DNA of 64,000 bases from Tillus elongatus. Its lineage: Eukaryota > Arthropoda > Insecta > Coleoptera > Cleridae. The translations under genes and the position numbers were made by a program. The DNA lies in the NCBI GenBank assembly GCA_964006375.1, contig OZ023270.1, positions 56,154,536 through 56,218,535 on the forward strand. Reading direction: 5' to 3'. Every line of letters starts with the position of its first letter. Positions within the stretch are counted from its first letter, which is position 1. Shown here in pieces: positions 14,089 to 26,754 of this stretch. The notes under the pieces were generated by a model that was not told the origin of the DNA, did no database searches, and worked only from the letters and a program-made list of their open reading frames with translations.

Positions 14089-15150
14089 ATGGAACATCGA
14101 GAAATGAGTAATTTTACTGAGATGGAATTGTATTCAATCATCAAAAATTTGACCAGCAAGAAAACACCAGGACTGGATGGAATTATGTATGAATTTTATA
14201 GGACATTTTATGCGATAATACGGATAGAACTCTTGAGTTTTATGAAATTACCACTACAAACTAGAATTTCGCTACCGTCATGATTTGTTGACGGCATGAT
14301 GATTCTTATACCCAAAGTTAATGAGCCACGTAAACTGGAAGATTATAAACGAGTGATCCTGACAAACACAGATATAACATTTATATGGATATTTATATGA
14401 ATATCCTTGAAAACGGCTTGAAGATCTTGCATATGGTACTGTAGGACCAGAACAGAGCTGTGGGATCAAGAGATTCATTTATAGTAATTGAATGATAATA
14501 AGAGATACAATCATAGAAAGTGAAACACAGAAAAATTTTAGCGGTGCCACAGTTTGGATTTCCAACATGGTTCGATAGTGTCGTAGGCATAACTGTGGAA
14601 AGTTCTTGAAAAATGCATGTACCGGGAAAAATAATCACTGCACTCAAAAATATTTATGATGTCAGCCGATGTAAAATCATGATTAATGACTACCTTATGG
14701 ATTTCATGTACACATATTCACGAATTAGACAAGGTTATCCAACATCAAGTCTATTATTCTCTCTGATAACAGACCCTTTCGTAAGACTTTGTAAGAATAG
14801 ACTAAGCGGGCTCAAAATACATAACAAAAATCATAAAATTCATGCCTACGCTGATGATGTGAACGTTTTTATAGGAGATACAACCGATTAAACATCTCTC
14901 CGAAACATAATTAAAATTAACGAAAAATCTTCAAATGGAAAACTCAATCTGGTCAAATCAAATATATTAATATTAGGCCAAGATAAAAATATCTATATTT
15001 GTAGATCAGCTTGCAGCACAGTCTAAAATGAAAATGAAGTCAAAATTTTAGGAGTAACGTTCACAAGAAGTCGCCGATACATACAAGAAAAACTGAGAAA
15101 AAATTGTACGAAACGTAGAAATAACACTAACTAACGGTAAACTGCAGTTC
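14089..15150 (+). pseudogene. Second LINE reverse transcriptase fragment, multiply frameshifted
   Basis: It begins MSNFTEMELYSIIKNLTSKK and TPGLDGIMYEFYRTFY (RT fingers), then MILIPKVNEPRKLEDYKRVI. After several frameshifts it shows KNIYDVSRCKIMIND, motif B RIRQGYPTSSLLFSLITDPF and the catalytic YADD in HAYADDVNVFIGDT. Thumb sequence follows (KLNLVKSNILILGQ, ENEVKILGVTF) and fades near 15150. Its motif B differs clearly from that of the upstream fragment, so these are two different LINEs. Clade not assigned. Confidence 0.75.
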
Positions 15151-15800
15151 TTATGCAGGAAATAGGATAAATTCAAGAAGATGGGAAATGGATCAATTAA
15201 AAACTTTAGTGCAAAATTATTTTCATTTCAATTTTAATTTTAGACATGTAAATTTTATTGTTATCTCGTTGTGTCCTGATACCATCTATTTTTTTAGAAC
15301 GTTTCTAATAAGCTATAGATAATAGATTATTTAAAAAAAGAAAAATGTAAGACTGTAAATTTCGAGTTAATCAATGTTTTTTTTTTAAATAGCTGTTGTA
15401 GCTTTGAGTTCTTAAATTATATCAATACATATACTTTATTCCTTACAAGTTTTCATTATAGCCTGGTTAAGTTTGGATAAAAGTAAACTTCTAGCATCTT
15501 GAATTCTTATACCGAAATCAAGAGGTTGTTAATTGTTAACGGACTTATGTTTATTAGATGTTGGATCAAGTAATCTATGCTTCGCCGGCAACAAAACGAT
15601 AAAACTACACTATTTTTAAAGGAATCCCCAGATATGATTACAAATTTTAAACATATTAAATTGGCAGCTCTGTCTGTCGGTTTATTTAAAATTATATCAA
15701 TCAGGTTGGCATTTATAGGATCATCTAAATCGGTTTTTTTTTGGAAACGTTTTTAAGAGACCTATGTAATTGCCTAAAATCACCATTGATTGGGTTGGGC
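15151..15800. other. Unassigned spacer
   Basis: AT-rich, with no supported gene. On the minus strand around 15640-15740 a short open stretch reads DLDDPINANLIDIILNKPTD. It could be a LINE linker or endonuclease scrap but is too short to call. Confidence 0.4.
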
Positions 15801-15813
15801 CTTGTAAATTTGC

Positions 15814-16119
15814 GTGTGTGTGTTTTGTTTCTTTAACGTCGGTTTATTTCCGCTACTATGGCCAATCACCGACGCTAGGGAAGGGTCTCACCCCACTATC
15901 CTGTAAATTTTGGAGAACCCCTACCTTTCTGTAAGGAGGGTAGGGATATTTAACATGCCCAACATTGAATAGACACGGGACCGACGGCTTTACGCCCCTT
16001 CCGAAAGACGGAACTTAATTATACAGTATGTACCGAAAAAATGAAAGGAGAACCCTAGGATCGAACCCAGTACTCCTCGGTTCAGAAGCACATGTTCTTA
16101 CCATTGAACCACCGAGGCT
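15814..16119 (-). mobile_element. tRNA-derived SINE, full length, minus strand
   Basis: Its 5' head on the minus strand carries a tRNA-like region with box A-like TGGTTCA and box B GGTTCGATCC. The body includes the shared phrase GGGTAGGGATATTTAACATG (complement), and a (CA)n-type tail ends it. It is flanked by a 13-bp target-site duplication, CTTGTAAATTTGC, at 15801-15813 and 16120-16132. Homologous copies lie at 37734-38098 (+) and 48030-48258 (-). Confidence 0.9.
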
Positions 16120-16132
16120 CTTGTAAATTTGC

Positions 16133-17889
16133 AAATTGTCTAATTGAGGTTTGAATATAATGAACACCCATTCATTGATATAGTAAAATAAGTGATTTGT
16201 AATTATGTAAGCAGAACTATAACAAAATATTATGAAATTAATAAATCTGGAAGCATTTAAAATATATAAAAATAAAAGAAAGGATCATGAGCAAAACGTA
16301 CAGAATTAGAGTTGCTGCTATTTTCGCCTTACTCTATTGGACCCCTAGGTTCGGACTATGCGTGTTCTTCCTCCAGGTTTGCTTTCGTTGATTTACAATA
16401 GGCAAGAGCGTTGCTTGTCTCTTTCCCTGGATTTTTCTGCTTTTTGTCGATTTAAATGTTGAGACAGAACGGCTCCCCGATTTTCGTCTTTGCCGTATCG
16501 GTGACTCCTGCCGACTGCGTCAGTTAATTGATTAAAATGAGCTAATCGTTTTTTATTTTAATTATTTATTAATCACTAGTACACTAAGTTATAACATAAA
16601 ATATAAAAAGAACTTATTTCAATGGCGACTAAACTAATAATGGCATTCTCCGGTCTCTCTACCACCAACCAGGCTACGGGTCCCCCACCTAGAGTAGTCA
16701 CTAGCATGTGTTCTAGCATATAGGGGTTATAAAGGGAAGAAAAGTCAGGAGAACTGACAGAAGGAAGGTGCGTCCAGGTCCCTACTAGGCTTTAAAATTT
16801 TTGCGGTCTAACCAAGCCAAGTAAAGAAGATCACTTAGTGTATGGACCCGATGCAGAATACTGTAATGGTCAGAGCCTGGCCCGAGTGTTTACAAAAAAC
16901 GTTTACCCAAATTCATAAGAGACCTACAAGAAAGGAGCAGAAATGCCATTTGATTAATAATAGGTTTGTTAACAAGACACACTGCCGTCAAAATACGCAC
17001 GTGAGCCATATAAATTTGGCAGACGAAGTACTATGCAGATTGCGCCAAGAAGTAGGTGAAACCTAATTGTGCTAATATGAAGGCATAACGAAATCAAGGT
17101 TTCAGTTCCTTGGTGAAGAAATCTGTAAGCCTGAAAATTCCACAGAGGAATTTTGTGGAGCCCATGGAACCTGTTCGGTGTAAAGACATGTGTTTTCCAT
17201 TAATATTGTCGGGCACATTGTAGACGCTACCAGATTATTCTGGAAGCGAAGGGGCTGTCAAAAGAGACCCTTACATGTAATGGAATCGTTCTAGCTCGCT
17301 GAAAACATTCAAGAGCAGGTACCAGTTAATAGTACGATGTTCTAGTGAAAACATCTTTAACTCTCGCAATTTAAGACCTTCAGATCTAGTGCTTCGTTCA
17401 GTCTATTTCTATTATTACAAAAATAAAAACTGTTCATCTTTCACATTTATTATACAGCCCACTTTAAATCATATATATTTTATTGTTAATGAAGTTATAA
17501 TTAAGTTTTGTTTGCCATTTGCTAATAAGTAAAATAAAGTGCAACTAATTAGAATCAGCGACGTTATTAGTTAGTGGTACGTCAAGGCCGTGTTAAGAGC
17601 CCACAAGACTCCCCAGGACCTGATAAAGCAAATAATACTAGACAGGGTGCTGTAGAGATCTCAATTGGAGCATCGCAATAGACCTTAAAGGTCCCTGTGA
17701 CAAAGGTCAAATGGCCAGCTCATCCAATTCAATCTTTGGTCATTTAAGGATTACAAGGATTGTATATAATGAAATTAAAGTTATTGGTACTTGGGTTAAA
17801 TTATAAATTTGGAATTTTTTAAGTCCACATAACATTATTTTTAATTTTTAGATTGAATAAAATACCGGAGACTATAATTTCGATGTGGC
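16133..17889. other. Unassigned spacer
   Basis: No coding sequence that I can attribute to a family is present. Short open stretches, for example 16842-17066, have no recognisable motif. Confidence 0.45.
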
Positions 17890-18125
17890 TGTTGTAATTG
17901 CCTCTTTAATATATTATCGGGTATTGAAACTTTTCTAATTTCAGTTCATATATGGCAAGTTTTGCGTTTGGTTCTTCTAATTTCTTAAACCAAACAAATT
18001 GAGGATGGTCATTGTACATATAAAATTTACGATAACAGATACGGTCTAAGATATTTTGTTGCCTATACTTTAGCATGTAATTCCTTTTCAATGATGGAGT
18101 AGTTTTGCTCAGTCATTTAATGTTC
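17890..18125 (-). pseudogene. Ty3/gypsy-type RNase H fragment
   Basis: On the minus strand the pieces read NYSIIEKELHA, then ATKYLRPYL, then KFYMYNDHPQFVWFKKLEEP and NAKLAIYELKLEKFQY. They fit the connection and RNase H region after the RT of Ty3/gypsy polyproteins (family pattern SIxEKEL...WATKYFRPYL...FxIxTDHxPL...LKLEEYD). Two frameshifts and a nonsense codon break it, and neither protease, RT core nor integrase is found nearby. It is an isolated relic of an LTR retrotransposon. Confidence 0.65.
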
Positions 18126-20068
18126 TTGAATCTTAAGTACAGTTGGAGAAGCACCAAAACCATAACACATCTTGTCACATGTGAATTTTGTGGAGAGTAG
18201 CAATAAAAGGCATACATATTTCTTAAGCCAATGTAATAACCGCAACATACAGTAACAGCACATTGATCACTAGCATGCGAGCCTATACTATGCACTACAC
18301 ATCAATGTATTGCACAGCTTGCCGATCGTTGCTGCATATCTTCTTTCTTTCATTAAAGATTAAAACCGTGTGGCTCCACAGTTGAGCAAAATTTCCCTTT
18401 TGTCTTGCTGTTGTTTCTTTGGGTGTAGCTTAAATAATATCAGGAACACTGTCATCTCCAGTACATGACCTAAAAGTAAATAATTACATAAATACAGGAA
18501 TATATTATAATTTAAATAGGGTCTTCTTATTATATATCTTGTTTTTGTTTAGTTTGTGCACATTTGTTTCTATCAAGTGTTGTTCTTAAAACATGATTTA
18601 ATTGTTTTGTTTATCTTTTTCAAATTATCCTTGACATATGTCAAAGTAAGGTTTGGTCATTCTTGTTAATGAACAGTTTTAAATTCTGAATTAAAAATTA
18701 TCAGTTTTCTCTGGAATTTTATTATCAACTTTCAAAAAAAGGAGAAAATTTTCCTCTCGTTTTAATTCAGTGTGGACCTAACTGTTGTAAAAGCCTGTCA
18801 CCTTGAATAGGTAAGGATTTGATTTCTTTTCTAGTAAAAATTCGTCTAATTGTATTTTGGAATACAGTTGCAGGTTTTTTCTGGGGGCTAGATTGTAGCT
18901 GAATGGTTTCTCTCTATTTTATGCCTGTTATAAACGAATTTTTATGCTGTAAAAGTCTACCCACCTATATAACAACTCCAGGTGATTTTATAAACCAATA
19001 TATGTTAACTAAAATGGTTATAACTGGCCTCACAGCAGCAGAAGTACCTCCTCAAATCACAGCCTAGAGGTAACAATCGAAGATAATAATGATTGAATTT
19101 CTAGTAAGTCCAGCATCTGTAATTAATTTTTCTATCCATCTCGAGCTTGAGTAAAGCATAAAGCAGTAGTTGAAGATCCATAGTTCCGGAATATTCTAAA
19201 ATCAAAACCAATCACACAGCATTAGCAAACAGGTTAATCATTTCCTATTACTCAACATAATAATCATTACTACTCACCGATTTGATGTGTTCAAATTTCA
19301 ACAGCTTCTTTAAATTTGTCGTAAACCTTTTGTACGCATTTTGTTTTATTTAAAGTACTAAGTTCCTTATCTTTTCATATTCACAAACTAAAACAATTAA
19401 CTATTAACTAGCGTCTACCATTAGTTGATTATTTAGGTTACGATGAACTGTCATTTGTCAGTGTAGTTCCAACGGACATTAGAATCTTAGATGATAGTTC
19501 AAAAGTAGATAAACTCATTTTGCTCTAGTGAACACTGCACGACGTAAGTTGTATCTCACACTTGTACACTGGGCGACACAAACTTGTAACACCTCTGTTA
19601 ACCGAAGCAAGGTATACCATGCGAGGGGATATTTAATTTGACACGAATACGTAGTTCCAAATTTAATTATAAAGTAAATCTCTTTAAATAGTTATATAAC
19701 CAATTATTTTTATTTTTAATTTCACTCACATAAATTATAATTAGATTTACATTTACCCATTTCTCATCATATAATATGTCTATATATTTCTACATTACTA
19801 TTAAAATCAATAAATTGTCTTTCGTGTTTTCATTAAATTGTAGAGTTTAGGGAGTAACTAATTTGAATCAATTTTCACATTTCATTGACTTCAAAAAGCT
19901 CAACAGCTGTGTGCTATAAAAAATGTGTGGCGCCCCATCTTCATTTACGAAACATTTCACATGAGAAAGGTACGTCCGACCCTCTACCCAGTTGCCTCCG
20001 ACAATAGAGCTGCCGTACGCCTTGTCATTTTGTTTGATAAAAATCCGTGGAAATCTTTTTAAAAAGTT
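18126..20068. other. Unassigned spacer
   Basis: About 1.9 kb without a supported gene, RNA or recognisable repeat. Confidence 0.45.
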
Positions 20069-20205
20069 AGTGTCATCAGAGGATAAAAAATTCTAATTTT
20101 TCATCTTTCAAGATCATCGTCTTTAAAATATGTGTTGTGGTGATTTGGCTTTCTCCAAGTGTACTTATCAATGATCATCACAGGTTCCAGTCATCACTTG
20201 GTGAA
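20069..20205 (+). mobile_element. Penelope pLTR fragment
   Basis: It carries TGTTGTGGTGATTTGGCTTT, CTCCAAGTGTACTTATCA and ATCATCACAGGTTCCAG, which are terminal-repeat blocks of the Penelope element at 48.6-51.9 kb. A short inverted piece (AGTGTCATCAGAGGAT) precedes it, so the hammerhead-like core is rearranged and not intact. Confidence 0.75.
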
Positions 20206-20608
20206 TTTTTGAAGAATAACAAACTGGAAGATCTGAACCAGTTTTCATTCCCTTAGTACAGCTGTGCGACGTTACTGACATATCTTGTTTAAATAAATGG
20301 ATCCGTAAAATCAAGATACTGCAATCTTTATTAAAATTTTCTTACGTGTGAATATAAAAGTTGCAAAAAAATATTATTTTGAGTTGGATTTTTCACGAAA
20401 ACCGCTAAATATCGCGCTTTTAAGATACAGGCCAAATATGTCTTTAAAAGGTAGAGGTGCTATTGAACGCACATTTGTTTTTTGCGGTCAATAATTTAAC
20501 TGCTATGTAAATACAAAACATGTCATTTTTTTCACACACACAAAATAAGGTTAAAAACTGTCAGGACAGTTTTGTGTTACAGCCGGTTCGGTTATGAAAA
20601 CATGTATT

Positions 20609-21226
20609 TAACACAAAATGTTATCAATAGAGACTGTGTACAACCAACTAACAATTATGTATCTTGTTGGTACTGGCCCTTTCTTCTCTAATACCGGGTC
20701 AATGTATATAAGGCTAGATGTATTCTCACTATCATTAGAGCCGCAGACCGGTTTCGCTCTAGTTAGAGCTCATTAGTACGGTATACTAATTACAGCAAGA
20801 AAACACCTATAAAGTAATACGGCTATGCTAGCCAGCCTTCTCATCTCGGTTCTAATTATGGTGAGAATACATCTAGCCTTGAATACGCCGAGATGGCGAC
20901 CCTGTCGTACATGTCACAATGTTCCAGGAGGCTGGCTACCATAGTTGTATTACTTGATAGGTGTGTTCTCGCTGTAATAGGTATACCTTACTGATGATCT
21001 CTAATTAAAGCGATATGCGGTTCTAATTATGGTGAGAATACATCTAGCCTTACAAGAACAAATACTATATTAACTTAATATAGATGCTTATTATATTTAT
21101 AATTCTAACCCTAGATTGTTGTGAGATATACGACAGGATCGCCATCTCGGTGAGGAACCAAGGGCCGACAATTTACAAAATTGTTGGTTGGTTGTACACA
21201 ATCTCTATTTATAACATTTTGTGTTA
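20609..21226. repeat. Nested fold-back structure enclosing a MITE
   Basis: Outer arms of about 48 bp (20609-20656 and 21179-21226) are inverted repeats containing TGTACAACCAACTAACAATT and its near complement. Between them lies the MITE at 20711-21050, and another inverted pair (CGCCATCTCGGTGAGGAACC near 21142 against GGTTCCACACCGAGATGGCG near 21255). A further direct partial copy of the MITE arm follows at 21255-21435. Confidence 0.75.
20711..21050. mobile_element. Palindromic MITE with TA target duplication
   Basis: A 340-bp element with terminal inverted repeats AGGCTAGATGTATTCTCAC and GTGAGAATACATCTAGCCT, flanked by TA on both sides (20709-20710 and 21051-21052). The arms remain complementary for about 110 bp, including TAGCCAGCCT/AGGCTGGCTA and GTAATAC-type blocks. 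The TA duplication suggests mobilisation by a Tc1/mariner transposase. No coding sequence is present. Confidence 0.75.
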
Positions 21227-21254
21227 TTGGAGCTGCCGTGACAACATACTACCT

Positions 21255-21435
21255 GGTTCCACACCGAGATGGCGACCATGTCGTACATCTCACAATGTCC
21301 TAGGAGGCTGGCTACCTTAGCCGTATTACTTCAGGTGTATTCTCGCTGTAATTAGTATAGCACACTAACGAGCTCTAATTAGAGTCAAACCGATCTGCGT
21401 TTATAATCATGATGAGAATGCATCTAGTCTTACAT
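21255..21435 (+). repeat. Partial direct copy of the MITE right arm
   Basis: The sequence from CACCGAGATGGCGACCATGT through AGGCTGGCTACC to GATGAGAATGCATCTAG matches 20886-21050 in the same orientation, with scattered differences. Confidence 0.75.
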
Positions 21436-22959
21436 GCACTTAGTTTATGTTTCAAAAACGCACTATTCAAACCCAACTAACAAAAATGTTCTATAATTTT
21501 TAAATAATAGTGCAAATTTGTTGTGTTACTGTTATATTACTGCTCTTCGAAAGCAGTTTTGTTATGTTAAGACTGCCAAGGTGAGTATTTAGCTTCTCCA
21601 GGCAAAATGCTTCTTTAAATTTATTGTTAGAATGTTCTTAGAGCAGAATTATAAAACATTTTAGAGATTTCGTTTAACGTTATTTTGTAAACGTCTATAC
21701 AACAATCGTTATAAAATATATTAGCTTACACAACAAAATTGTTCTGTAATGACTTTATACCAACGATCTTCCAAACATATCTGTCAACTTGCAAAGATTT
21801 ATAAAGCTTTTCTTTAAGTGATTATGTGAGCAATTATAAAACAGTTTTGTTAACATTTTCTACGATACAATATAGCTGCAAATAGCATAGTCTACTTAAA
21901 CGCAGGTGTTAAAAAAATATTTTATTGTTGGATGGAACGCAACTGTAATAGAACACTTAGAAAACAATTATAGTACAAAATTATTCATTTGCATAAAAGT
22001 GCGTTTGCATGGATCTTTATAAAACTTATTATAGCTTTTGTAAGAAGCACCGTTATATACTTTTTATTTCGTGGCAAGTTGTGTATTCTGTAGCGTGTAA
22101 TTTCTAAACATGTCCAATTTGCAATAAATAAATAAATGGAAACAGGTAAAAAGAAGCGGTGCTTTTCGAAGGAAAGTCAATAAATATTAAAATATTTTAG
22201 AAAGTTGCACATTTGTTAATAAACATGTTAGTAGTGTTTTACATAGTAAGCAGCACAACAAGCAACAATTTGGGTTTGGGGTTAAGTCACATATTGCTAC
22301 TACATTTATGTTGCATAAATATCGCAGCTAAGGCGAGTTTAGCACTATATTGATGTGTAAGTGTTGCCGAAAATGATTTTATAGAACAATTAAATACACC
22401 ATATGTGTTATAGAGCTACGCGCAGGTCAGGTCAGGTCTTTCTCAGTGCAGCAATGGGAAACATATTATTTTAAAGCTCTATAAGCGCTGTTTGTGTACC
22501 AATCTGCTTACTGCGCCATCTGAAGCCACACTGTCAATATGATCATCAGTTTGCCCAAATATTAGGGTACAGAACCGCACTTAGCCATAAATAGTTGTTA
22601 ATGGTTAGTTACCCGTGATGATGATACAAGTAGAGATTACACCTATGAATTATATGGTTTTCGCAGAACCACTTTTTACCTTGAAATTTGATGAATCAAT
22701 AAAGATAGAAGAAAGTGTTCTGGAAAAAATTATATTCATTTTAAAATGAGTAGGTTTAGTAGAAAAGATAAACAATCATATAGGTATTTGTGATTTTTAA
22801 CATTAAGTACATTATTACAAGAAATATGCTATAATATAACAATTTTCACGCGATTATCAACTTCACTCTTTTTGTTAATTTTGGAAATAAATAAAAAAGC
22901 ATCTTAAAGTGGTTAAAACAGGGCTGGATTATTAGCTAATATGTTCAACAGCTACAAGG
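21436..22959. other. Unassigned spacer
   Basis: No gene or known element is seen. Phrases such as AACAAAAxTGTTCTATAAT recur loosely, but no unit could be defined. Confidence 0.4.
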
Positions 22960-23755
22960 GCTGTATGCACCAAAATTGGAACCGTTAACTCGTGGCTTTT
23001 TTGTCTGTCGGTCTGTATATCTGTCTGTTTTTATCCACGATAACTTTAGAACGAATCGAGATATCGTGTTCAAATTTGGTATACGATACATCTAGCACTC
23101 GACAAACGATCGGTTCGGATTGTTTTTGGGTAAAATAGCTTTAGGGGGTAGGGGATGAACGGGTGGTGATTTGGCGAAAATTGACATTTTTTCGTTAAAA
23201 CTTGAGTAATATAAGGTTTTAGGGTTTATTTAGTAGAAAACTTTTAATTTCATCAAGCATCTAGTGTTCTGTGCTTAAATTGAATTAGGGGTTGAATGTG
23301 TGGGGGTGGAACATTGTAGACAAAAATTTCGAATTTTTTTTTTTGGTAACGGCGTAAAAGGTCTCAAAACATATGGAAAACTTGATTCTGGAACGAAATT
23401 TTTTTGTCTGTCAGTCTCTTGTTCGGTCGGTCTCTCTGTTAATAGGTGCAATAACTTTCGAACGAAGGGATGTATCATCTTCAAATTTGGTACCCAGTTA
23501 GCACCCGACAAAGAACGCTTCGAATTGTTTTTAGGCAAGATCACTTCAGGGGGTAGAGGATAAATAAGGGGTGATTTGGTGGAAATTGTCATTTTTTCAA
23601 TAAAACTCGGGTAATGCAACGTTTCAAAAGTTTATGGTTTCTTTGTGGTCAACTCATGGGCCCTAAATTCATTCCATGAGAATGTCTTTCTAAAGAGAAT
23701 CAATTATCACAGCTATGTGGAAGTCATGATTCAATTTGTAGCACTATGTAACTTA
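22960..23755 (+). repeat. Unclassified interspersed repeat with two sub-units
   Basis: Two related sub-units (about 22960-23290 and 23300-23660) share the phrases TCTGTC(T/G)GTC, AACTTT(C/A)GAACGAA, TCAAATTTGGTA, GGGGGTAG(A/G)GGAT and GGTGATTTGG. A homologous inverted copy lies at 38690-39280. No terminal repeats or coding capacity were recognised. Confidence 0.7.
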
Positions 23756-24637
23756 TACCAAAAAATGAACTTATTAGCTCAAACCTTTCGAACGTTATTT
23801 CCAAAATCATTCTGCGCACATACACATCCTCACACACGCACGTGCACGCATTAAGATCCGAAATTATTTTCTGACTTAAAATTAATTTTAATTTTGAGTT
23901 TATAAGCATTGTATAAGCATTACCAAAACGTTTATAGGAACAGTCATGTTTTATAAAAACTGTTTTACAAACGTTCTTATGACTACAATAAAACATCAAA
24001 TTGCTAGTTGGGAATGTTTTCTCAAATTTCAGGACAAAGAAATTCTTTGTAACTCCTGTGTTTATTATTTTTGTCTAATTCCAACACCAGACAGCGAGTT
24101 TTTATATGAATCACTCTCTATACGTAAGATCAGATACGTTTCAAATAACCTTTACACATGAAAACTTACTGACCATTGGTTTCAAAATTCTTTTCATCAT
24201 TTAGATTAGAATTATAATGTCAACTTTTCAGTTTATGTATAGGAGTGGACTATTTTTTCGGTAGAATAAAATCTCAGAGTTGGGTTTATATTACATTTGA
24301 CAAAAGGGCCACTGAGACATATGAGATACGTTTAGGATTTCAGAACTTGAGAGATTTTCTGATAGGGAGAATATAAAGAACTGCCGGATTTGCCTGCGTT
24401 GACTGTCACTGAAGGGCATAACCTGATACAGTGATTGATGAAGTGTCCCGAGAACTAAAATGATCTCCCTTTACAATTAGATTTATAGAAGAAGAAACCC
24501 CATGCTTAATATACCCACATAATATAAACACATATATACATGCATCAAAAGTATTACTTCAGAATATTTATGCTATAAACGTGGAATGATGGACGCACAA
24601 GACAAGTAATTCTTAAAATATCCAGATTTATTAGCAA
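23756..24637. other. Unassigned spacer
   Basis: No supported gene or repeat. A short CA-rich stretch (23817-23850) is the only low-complexity feature. Confidence 0.4.
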
Positions 24638-24800
24638 AGTGAAGATGGTAACCTGTGATCAGCACTGATAAGTACACTTTGGAGAACCGAATTTATGACA
24701 ACACATTTTTAAGGCCTAACGATCGTTAGCAACGTTAGCGTCATCAGAGCATGACTAATCTATGCGCTTAACGACTAATGTACTTATATTAGGTATTATG
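24638..24800 (-). mobile_element. Penelope pLTR fragment, minus orientation
   Basis: It matches the left inverted terminal repeat of the 48.6-kb Penelope element (AGTGAAGATGGTAACCTGTG, CACTGATAAGTACACTTTGG, TTAGCGTCATCAGAG). The complementary hammerhead-like CTGATGA box is kept but the GAAA box is lost, so that motif is broken. Confidence 0.75.
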
Positions 24801-25021
24801 TAATCGACAACACCCTCCAGGGGTGTCTTAAACAAGCTTTGACGTGTATGTTTACCAGATGTCCCTCTACTAAAGTCCTGTTATTCTGAGCTAAAAAAAA
24901 AACTTACTTCAAGATACGTATTGGCTGTGCCTTAACCTTCCAGCGCTGGCGCGCGGTCTCACAGACATCGGCTGCCGATCATTGCCGATCATTTTTAACA
25001 GACTTGGCTTTCTCTTATGAA

Positions 25022-26437
25022 ATGGAGTAAGCAAGACTACAGCGTTTGTGGGACGAAATAAAAGCTGGGGATTCTATTGACGAGGCATAAGAAGGTGAGG
25101 AAGATTTTACAGAAACTCAAATTTTTGATACAGACACTGAGCAAGAAGGCGAAGCATCTGAAGAAGACGAACCTCTACTTCCACCAAAAGCTTCCAGGCT
25201 TGCTGTATTTATCGGTAAGGATGGGGATACAAAGTGGCGGAAACATACTTTCAACAAAAATGTTAGAACTCGATGGTCTAACATTGTCATTCACCTCCCT
25301 GGAGTTAAACAATTTGCTAAGTCTGCAAAAAGTCCACTGGAATGTTGGAGTATTTTTTTAAATGGAGCTATGTTGAATTCAATTGTAGAAAATACAAACA
25401 AAATGATTCATAAATGTGCTGCGAATTATGGAAGCGATAGAGCATTAAGACCTGGAGATTTAATATAGATCAAAGCCTTGTTGGGCTTATTGTATTTGAC
25501 AGGTTGTAGACGTGGTAGCGGAGTCGAAAGATTTTGGCTTACTATGTCAAAAGAAAGATTCCTGCTCCTTCTTAGACACATAAAGTTTGATGATCATGAA
25601 ACGAGAGATCAACGAAAGGTTGTTGATAAACTGGCTCCGGTCAGCGACTTATTCACAATGTTTGTTGAAAATTGCAAATAGAGTTATACTTTCAGTGAAT
25701 ACACAAGAATTGATGAAAAGTTGGAAGCTTTCCGGGAAAGGTGTAGCTTTAAACAGTACATTCCAAATAAACCAAACAAATGTGGTTTGAAAATCTTCGC
25801 ACTTGTCGATGCTAATACGTACTACACCCAAAATTTAGAAGCATATGTAGATTTACAGCCAGAAGGACCCTACCGTGTACTAAATGATGCAAAGAGTGTA
25901 GTCGAACGATTAATTACCCCAATTTCATAAACAGGACGTAATGTTACTTGTGACAATTGGTTTACTTCTTTTCCATTAATATAGGCATTAGAAAATATAA
26001 TTTGACAGTTGTCGGAACAATAAGGAAAAACAAAAGAGAACTACCAAACGATTTTGTATACACTAAACAACGTCCTGTCAAATCAAGTTTGTTTGGGTTT
26101 CAAGAATAAACCACTATTGTATCACGTGCCAAAAAAAAAGGCAAAAATGTTATACGGGCAACAAGTATGCATCAAGGTGACGCCATTGATTTGTCGACGG
26201 GAGAGGAACATAAAACTGACATAGTCACATTTTACAATATGACTAAAGGCGGAGTTGACACAGTTGATAAATTGTGTGCCACATACGGTGTGGCTCGGAA
26301 TACTCGTAGGTGGCCCATGGTTATTTTTTTCTTTATTGAACGTGGCAGGTATTAACTTTCAAATAATCTGGTCAGCAAATAATGCAAGTAGTGATGTACC
26401 CATAATAGTCCATACGCTAGGTAACATCCTGTGTTTT
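25022..26437 (+). pseudogene. piggyBac transposase, several nonsense codons, all catalytic Asp visible
   Basis: Most of a piggyBac-family transposase can be read. It has an acidic N-terminus (EGEEDFTETQIFDTDTEQEG), then KDGDTKWRKHTF, VIHLPGVKQFAKSAKSPLEC, GLLYLTGCRRG, FWLTMSKERFLLLLRHIKFD and LEAFRERCSFKQYIPNKPNK. The catalytic region has LVDANTYYTQNLEAYV (Asp codon 25808-25810), GRNVTCDNWFTSFPL (25952-25954) and NMTKGGVDTVDKLCATYGVA (26257-26259 and 26265-26267), followed by RNTRRWPMVIFF. This is the family's Asp-Asp-Asp layout. I count at least six nonsense codons and a frameshift in the T-run near 26320, after which LLNVAGINFQIIW follows. The C-terminal Cys-rich domain is not found in phase and no terminal repeats were identified. 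It converges on the minus-strand gene at 26755-28142. Confidence 0.9.
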
Positions 26438-26754
26438 TGAGAGGTCCACGGTTTATTTTTGTGGCAATATGTTGTCTGAGATGTACGTATTTAGTATCAT
26501 TTGGTTACCAGACCCAAAAATGGCCAGTTTAGTTTTTATACAGGTGGTCATGTATTAAAACTAAAAATATGATTTTGCATACAAATGTTCTTTATTTACT
26601 TAATATGTGAGTTTGTATGTTTTGTCATTGTGGAGTAGAATTTACAGTATATCTGTAAATTATTTATGTTATTGTTATTATACAGGATGGTCAAAAATAC
26701 CAGTATATAATAAAAAAAATCAGGTAGGTAGAACTAAAAAGAAATAATATAGAA

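Noticed and set aside
13663..15150. One continuous LINE across 13663-15150
   Set aside because: RT motif B occurs twice with different sequences (GIRQGDPLSARLF and RIRQGYPTSSLLF) and fingers restart at 14089, so two different LINEs are joined.
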